Source: Cristatella mucedo
Lineage: Eukaryota > Bryozoa > Phylactolaemata > Cristatellidae
DNA: 64,000 nt
Direction: 5' to 3'
Assembly (NCBI GenBank): GCA_009760855.2
Contig: WPIO01000003.1
Span: 12,887,501 to 12,951,500, forward strand
The translations under genes were made by a program, and so were the position numbers. The notes below the pieces were generated by a model, which was given only the letters and a program-made list of their open reading frames with translations, did no database searches and was not told where the DNA came from. Numbering within the stretch: the stretch's first letter is position 1; each line of letters opens with the position of its first letter. This document shows, in pieces, positions 59,115 to 64,000 of this stretch.

Positions 59115-59190
59115 TTCTCTCTCTCTCTCCCTCGCTCGCTCGCTCGCTCGCTCGCTCTCTCGCTCTCTCTGTGTCTCTCTCTCTCTCTCT
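59115..59190. repeat. Impure (CT)n/(CGCT)n microsatellite
   Basis: CTCTC runs around a (CGCT)5 block at 59134-59156. Confidence 0.85.
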
Positions 59191-59329
59191 CATCTGCTGT
59201 TTGTTTCTCTTTGAGCAGCTGACTTCTTCGTTCGTGAATGTTGTCTAGGGTATTTAACAATATTAATAATAACAAAATACCCACCATATTACCCCCGAAG
59301 GGGAACTAAATTTCTTTCTATGCGCTCAA

Positions 59330-59612
59330 GTAAGCTAAGCAGCAACGACATCTACTCTCCAACTGCCGACTATGGCACATCTTTTTCAGCGGTCCTGAGC
59401 TGCTACTTCTATGCTACTCACTACCTCAACTGCTCTCCTGACTCTGCTATGCTTCCCACTTTTTCTTTGTCGCGTGAGACGAAGTCTGTTGGCTACCAAA
59501 TGCATACCGAAAGCCTCGTAGGCTGTGAGTGCGCTATGCAAAACTCTCCTGCGTAACACCCACATGGTCTTTATGACTTTGTGGAGTTACTGACGGAGAT
59601 ACATTACATTAC
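59330..59612 (+). repeat. Dispersed repeat X, copy 2
   Basis: It aligns with 30705-30998: GCAGCAACGACATCTACTCT, ATGCTACTCACTACCTCAAC, GAGACGAAGTCTGTTGGCTA and the end TTTGTGGAGTTACTGACGGA, then GATACATTACATTACAT. The terminal CATTA repeats are kept here. Confidence 0.7.
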
Positions 59613-60224
59613 ATATCGGTTGTTAGACGATAGTTAAGAGTGCATTTGCAGCACGCAGCGGCATATAAAGGGCAATTCACCCGAGGAAGCAGACACTGCG
59701 AGTAGCAGATAGGTTGCTAATTTCGCTTCAAATTGTCATCGAGTCCGGGGGTGGGGCGATCGTGTTGCCAATCGGCAGATCTTAGATCCCCATCAGTTGA
59801 ACGTGCGAAAATTTTGTCGTCGGCCGATTCACAGAGAGGCCGCTAAAATCGAGCATTTCGTGCTCGATCGGTAGAGGCAAGCGGATGAAGCGAGAAAATT
59901 ACCTTGGACTCACACGTGGGTGACCTTGGACCTTGGAGTGAATGAGCAGCCGTTTGATGAAGACCCCGCACGGATTGGTCAGAACTGGTGTCGAATGGCA
60001 GTTGCGACGTTCGCTGAAGACAACTGCACCTGCCGATTTGGGCACCGCATGCAAGCGTCGTCTGCTCAGGCAAGAAGACCTGCAGGCAGAGAGTGGACTA
60101 AGGTCTAGACAGGGTGTGACAAATGAACGAACTGTTAGGTGCCCTCACATAAGGCCGTCTGAACTTTTTTCAATGTTTCTTGGCTACAAGTAAGCAGACT
60201 GAGAAATAAAAAGTAAAGCTGCAG
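59613..60224. other. Possible decayed LINE piece; no gene
   Basis: At 59980-60110 the plus strand GTCGAATGGCAGTTGCGACG and TGGGCACCGCATGCAAGCGT resemble the minus-strand LINE region around GTGGCAACTGCGACGCTCAC. If so, it is a minus-strand LINE fragment (about 59930-60125). The rest is unassigned. Confidence 0.4.
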
Positions 60225-60237
60225 GCTAATTAAATAG

Positions 60238-60313
<76 letters not shown>

Positions 60314-60375
60314 GTGTGCGCGAGCGTGCGTGCGTGCGAGTGTGCGTGCGTGCGAGTGTGTGTGTGAGCGCGCGC

Positions 60376-60466
<91 letters not shown>

Positions 60467-60575
60467 GACAGACCATTCTTAGCGTCCTGTCGACCCTCAC
60501 CCCCCCCCCCGCTTGCAGATGGCAATAGAGATGACCTAATTTAGAAGTCGAACCTACGACCTGGGTCGTGAAGTG
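60225..60575 (-). mobile_element. SINE family 1 interrupted by a (TG)n expansion
   Basis: GGCTAATTAAATAGCC at 60225-60239 is the SINE 3' end; the microsatellite follows at 60240-60464, and the head resumes at 60525-60575 with TCGAACCTACGACCTGGGTC. Between them only GCAGATGGCAATAGAGATGA recalls the body. Confidence 0.6.
60240..60464. repeat. (TG)n microsatellite, about 225 bp
   Basis: TG throughout, with CG, GCGA and GCGT variants at 60308-60380. Cys/Val and His/Thr frames are artefacts. Confidence 0.95.
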
Positions 60576-60579
60576 CTTC

Positions 60580-60741
60580 TACCCTTGATCTTAGCCCAGA
60601 AGGTAAGGTCAGTCCTGCGGCAAGCGATTCCCTGGCGATATCCCGGCTATCACAGCAATTCCCTCTGCTCCCGCTGCAAGCGCTGGTGACAGTCGTAAAG
60701 GCTCTTCTGCCGCTATATAAATGTAGCTGTTGAATCAGCTA
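60580..60741 (+). mobile_element. SINE family 1, head to head with the previous copy
   Basis: TCTTAGCCCAGAAGGTAAGG starts the copy; the B box is lost. The body GCTGGTGACAGTCGTAAAGG leads to GCTCTTCTGCCGCTATATAA, ATGTAGCTG and TTGAATCAGCT. Confidence 0.65.
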
Positions 60742-60803
60742 AGCTTTTTTTTACCGCTGAGCTAAGATCCGGTCGCAGCAGAGCTCCTGCGGTCGTGCGG
60801 CCG

Positions 60804-60930
60804 CCCTGGTCTGGCTCAGGGCCAAGGTGCTCACCTTTGACCGCCGAGGTCGTAGACTCGAGCCCTGCGGCATATGTGAAGCACCTGATTAGAGATTAAG
60901 CTCTTAGGGTGCTATAAAAATTAACTATAT
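60804..60930 (+). mobile_element. SINE family 2 copy
   Basis: CTGGTCTGGCTCAGGGCCAA (A box area), GTAGACTCGAGCCCTGCGG (B box), GAAGCACCTGATTAGAGATT and AAGCTCTTAGGGTGCTATAA follow the family order. Confidence 0.8.
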
Positions 60931-61090
60931 TGACTATTTATTTTGTATTTACCGAGCGACAGGTCTGCGGCTGAGCTGCATTTTTAAAAAGCCCTTGCAC
61001 TTTCCGGTGGCTCGTGGTATCTTACTGTGGGCCAACTGAAGGCACGCCCCGAGGTGCTTAGCTTGAAGCATACTGTAAGAAGTCAAGGAT

Positions 61091-61250
61091 AGCTGATTCA
61101 ACAGCTTCATTTATATGGCTCACAGAGAAGCGGTCACAGCCGTCACTCCAGCCTGCAGCAGGCAATAAAGAATAGCCTCGTGCAGGACTCGAACCCTCGA
61201 GCTGGCTCGTAGCGGGTGCGCATATTAACCTTGCGCTAAGACCCAGGGTC
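61091..61250 (-). mobile_element. SINE family 1, near full length
   Basis: The minus strand shows CTTAGCGCAAGGTTAATATG (A box region), GAGGGTTCGAGTCCTGCAC (good B box) and the end CCATATAAATGAAGCTGTTG then AATCAGCT. Confidence 0.8.
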
Positions 61251-61821
61251 ATGTCGGAGACTAAGCCTATTTGGCAGTGATTTTGGTACTACCTTGAATG
61301 CTTTCTTTTATCGCATGACTCTTTCGATGAAATCGTCGATTGTCACGACGACTGAAAGCTGGGAGGTGCAGGCGTTTGGTACTGAAACCTGTAAGTGTCA
61401 GCTCAGAAATTTGCGCGTACATTTATGCATAATATCCTCCGTCGACGTATTAATTACCCAAGGTTCGCGGAAAGAGAGAACCAATTTTCGAGTGCAGCAG
61501 TGGCTACTACACCAAAATGATTTGATCAGGAAGAGAATCAGCCGGAAATATGCAATGCTGCTAAGTCTTTGATTAATTCTGAATGCAATCTCCTGCCTAA
61601 ATCCGGAGTTTTCTAATCGATAAGCTCCGATCATTCACATAGTGGGTCTGTTTACAGCTATGCAGCACTCTCTTCCTATTGGCTACTCGTAAATAACTAC
61701 GGCAGCGTCGCCGTCTGTTTCTGCGCGTGGCTCACGATTGTATTGCAAACACCTCGCCAGAACGCAGTCCTCGTATAGCGGCCCTAAGCATGAGTCTGTG
61801 TCAGCCGTAAAACATAGTGCG
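61251..61821. other. No recognised gene
   Basis: Two motif-free open frames (plus 61294-61572, minus 61398-61634) overlap. Nothing else seen. Confidence 0.4.
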
Positions 61822-61947
61822 GGTGCTGTCTGCTCAGGAGGTGCTGTCTGCTCAGGAGGTGCTGTCTGCTCACGAGGTGCTGTCTGCTCACGAGGTGCTG
61901 TCTGCTCATGAGGTGCTGTCTGCTTACGAGGTGCTGTCTGCTCAGGA
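61822..61947. repeat. 18-bp tandem repeat, seven copies
   Basis: GGTGCTGTCTGCTCAGGA is repeated every 18 bases with changes at positions 14-16 of the unit. As 18 is a multiple of three, several frames stay open and give LSAQEV- or REQTAP-type periodic peptides. Confidence 0.95.
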
Positions 61948-62257
61948 GCTGTACGAGCTGTACGGAGCTCCGAGGCATCGAGCGCCTCCGTCGCGGCCCA
62001 AACACGCGGCTGGAGGGAGACCAATTACGGCACAAGAGACTTTTTCTGCGATCTCTTGGCGTATTTCGAATCTCAATTCACAAGTCGTTGACGGTCCGGG
62101 CCAGAGCGAGTTCCCAGAGCATAACTAGACCGGCTGAGAAGATGCAGTGCTAAGGGAGGCGACGCCGACTCGAGCTCCCAGAGTTCTCGCGCTCGTGAAC
62201 ATTCTCATATAAAACGGCAGCCATTTCTCTCACACGATATATGCGCGCGGCGGGTTC

Positions 62258-62261
<4 letters not shown>

Positions 62262-62295
<34 letters not shown>

Positions 62296-62382
62296 CACGC
62301 GCACGCACACGCGCACGCACACGCGCACGCACACGCGCACGCACACTCGCACGCACTCACGCTCGCGAACACACACACAAAC
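62262..62382. repeat. (CA)n/(CGCA)n microsatellite
   Basis: CA units merge into ACACGCGCACGC units and end CTCGCGAACACACACACAA. Confidence 0.95.
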
Positions 62383-62384
62383 TC

Positions 62385-62470
62385 CTGCCGCAAATGCTCA
62401 ATAGATTTCAAATCTGGACTCTGACTGGGCCATTCCAAAATCCGAAAGCAACCCGTTTTGTGGTGAGGAG
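62385..62470 (-). mobile_element. Tc1/mariner transposase fragment
   Basis: The minus strand translates to MEWPSQSPDLKSIEHLRQEF. The WPSQSPDLNPIE-type motif is the hallmark of Tc1/mariner transposases and contains the acidic residue of the DDE catalytic set. Only about 25 codons remain, and the frame runs directly into the microsatellite. The upstream catalytic aspartates are not found nearby. Confidence 0.7.
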
Positions 62471-62880
62471 ATAACTCCTACAGCTACGGCGCTTGTGATT
62501 TTCAACTTCACTCCATTACAACGTCAACGATATGGCAGAGGAGGAAGCTTGTTAGCTCTACTGAATATCATTTAATGGAAAACACATTTTGTTGGTATTC
62601 TATATTTGATGTGTGCAGTTAATAGGGAGCGCACTCAGCTGAACTCAAAAACTAAAGGGTTGTTGATGCGAACTTTTTGGGCCGGCAAAAGTATATACAG
62701 TACTCAGGCGGAGTGTGGGAGCGGCGATGTAAGTCACTCACCAGGAGGTGCGGTTGGGTTCGTGAAAAACCCCGACGTCTAGTAGCGCGATTGACTAAAC
62801 AACTAATGGCTGCATTGGCGGCGTCGCTTGTCGTCAGCCCGCTATACCAACCCTTTCGATATACCGGTAGCCACGGCGTA
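62471..62880. other. No recognised gene
   Basis: Possibly the rest of the same transposon, but no inverted repeat or further transposase motif was found. Confidence 0.35.
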
Positions 62881-64000
62881 CGGCGGTGAGCGATGCACCC
62901 CGTCACGTGGCCGCCTCCTCCCGTATCGCCGCCGCCGCCGCCGTCTCAAACTCAGCAGCCGACGGACGGCGTCAAAGTAGCGGGTCGCGCTCGATCTCGC
63001 CAGCGGCGGCAAGCGGCGCCCTCGCTCTCGTACGGGTTTCTAATGAGCTCGCGCCCAAGTAGAGTCGCTTTTGTTCGCCCATTGTTAAGCGGCCGCGGCG
63101 CTCGAAAGCTCGCGTTACCCGCGCCGCCGCCGCCGTCGCAGCAAGCATGCGCTCGCCCGACTACGAGCGCGCGTAGGCTGAACAAACAGCGATTACGCTT
63201 AATTGCGTCTCGCGGCACATGCCCGCGGACGTCGACGGGACGGACGCAGCTCGGCTGCGCGCGCACGACGGCCGCCGCGCGCGCCCGCCCGCCCGCCCGC
63301 GCGCGCCGCCCACTGCGAGCGCAGGCGACGGCCATGTCGACGGACTATTTGGATCGGGTCTATTGGCCCGACAGATCGAGCAGCGCCAACAGGTACGCGC
63401 GGACGAGGCCCACGCGAGGACGACGAAGACGACGCGCGTGGGCCTCGTCCGTCGGCCGCAGCGGCTGCTGCCGCTGCTTTTAGGGCGCTCGCCCGCCAGC
63501 CGAGCGCGCGCTCGGTTGCCATGGGAAACCGACTGAGCCGCCGAGTCGTTGTGCGTTCGTCGGCGTGGCCGCGGCGTCTCTCTATTTCTCTCTCTCTATC
63601 TCTCTCTCTCGCTCTCTCTCTCTCGCTCTCTCGACGCTGCATCTCCGTATCGCCGTAGCTATTTGGTGACGCACTCGAAGCGGCGGCTTCAGCGACCGCA
63701 CAAGGACCGACAGTCCGACGCCCGCGCGCTGGCTGCAGCCGCCCGCCTTCCCGCCCCCCTCTAGCTGCGATGCTCGCGCCTTCAGCGGGCGAGACGAGGC
63801 GAAAATGGTGGCGCGCTTCGCAACAACGGCAGCACTCGCGGAGCTCGCGCGCGCTGGCTCCGCTCCGCTCGCGAGGTGCGCTGGGCTGCAGCGCAGAGGC
63901 GGCGGCGGCGAGCCCCGCGGCACTCGTTGAGCCGCAGCGGTACAACGATAGGTCGTAGGTCGCCCGTAGGCGGCGCAGCGACGTTGGTCGCACTGTAGGT
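62880..64000. promoter_or_regulatory. CpG island at the window end
   Basis: Dense CpG with (CCG)n at 62928-62942 and (CCCG)n at 63284-63300; (CT)n at 63585-63635. GCGAAAATGGTGGCGCGC at 63799 resembles a YY1 site. It holds the possible first exon at 63334-63392. Confidence 0.45.
63334..63392 (+). CDS. Possible first coding exon of a host gene
   Basis: ATG at 63334 sits in GGCGACGGCCATGTCGACG, with G at -3. The frame gives MSTDYLDRVYWPDRSSSAN plus a split codon, then CAACAGGTACGC, a good splice donor at 63393. The peptide is mixed in composition, unlike the Arg/Ala/Pro background. I do not recognise it. The rest of the gene would lie beyond the window or in an unseen exon. A 17-bp GC hairpin begins 8 bases after the donor GT starts. 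The frame is also open upstream, so the start is chosen only from context. Confidence 0.25.

Noticed and set aside
60575-60605. U2 snRNA-like string (complement of GGCTAAGATCAAGGGTAG)
   Set aside because: Only about 18 bases resemble U2, and CTTAGCCCAG with GGTAAGG is the A-box start of SINE family 1, which explains it.
61683-62128. Periodic peptide frames (LSAQEV and REQTAP types)
   Set aside because: The 18-bp tandem repeat is a multiple of three and keeps several frames open on both strands; there is no start context or neighbour support.

Overview
The window looks like nuclear DNA of an animal, probably an aquatic invertebrate or an early-branching chordate. The reasons are its non-LTR retrotransposon remnants of the L2/CR1 type, two tRNA-derived SINE families, hAT and Tc1/mariner debris, hundreds of bases of dinucleotide microsatellite, and CpG-rich islands with no bacterial-style operons. 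I cannot name the species from the sequence. No complete host gene is recognisable. Nearly every long open frame is a shadow of a simple repeat, GC-rich DNA or a dead transposon.

Layout. 1-2550: LINE fragments on both strands, one carrying an inserted repeat (called Z here) and a 34-bp minisatellite made from the LINE 3' UTR. 2780-4560: a minus-strand pseudogene of a widespread uncharacterised, probably transposon-borne protein. 5045-8168: two plus-strand LINE 3' ends; the second keeps a 240-codon open C-terminus. 8880-17430: SINEs of both families and long (CT)n tracts. 18258-18459: a 186-bp nonautonomous hAT element, SPIN-like, with a perfect 8-bp target duplication. 20690-22180: L2-type reverse transcriptase remnants in tandem. 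23270-23970: TA and CT tracts. 24800-26850: LINE pieces and a broken transposase-like gene interrupted by a LINE tail. 28080-29625: SINEs. 30620-34360: two further repeat families (X and Y) with X nested in Y. 36080-37950: CA/TG/CG microsatellites and SINEs. 41560-44690 and 47080-49735: minus- and plus-strand LINE copies, including the best preserved one. 50058-50290: a (GA)n tract. 51200-58700 and 62880-64000: CpG-rich DNA that may hold promoters. 58921-59030: a perfect 110-bp palindrome. 60225-62470: SINEs, a (TG)n tract and a Tc1/mariner fragment.

How the pieces relate. The 3' end of the L2-like LINE is shared with SINE family 2: a GCGC-CTGAATAGAGATTAAGTTC-like stretch followed by AGGGCGCTATACAAATGA. 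This is what is expected if the SINE borrowed the LINE tail to recruit its reverse transcriptase. SINE family 1 keeps only the last part of that motif before its own AATCAGCT end. The LINE is therefore the likely engine of most insertions here. Microsatellites often begin at element ends or hairpins, as expected for tails that later expanded. The best candidate for host coding sequence is a short possible first exon at 63334-63392 inside the terminal CpG island, and it is weak.
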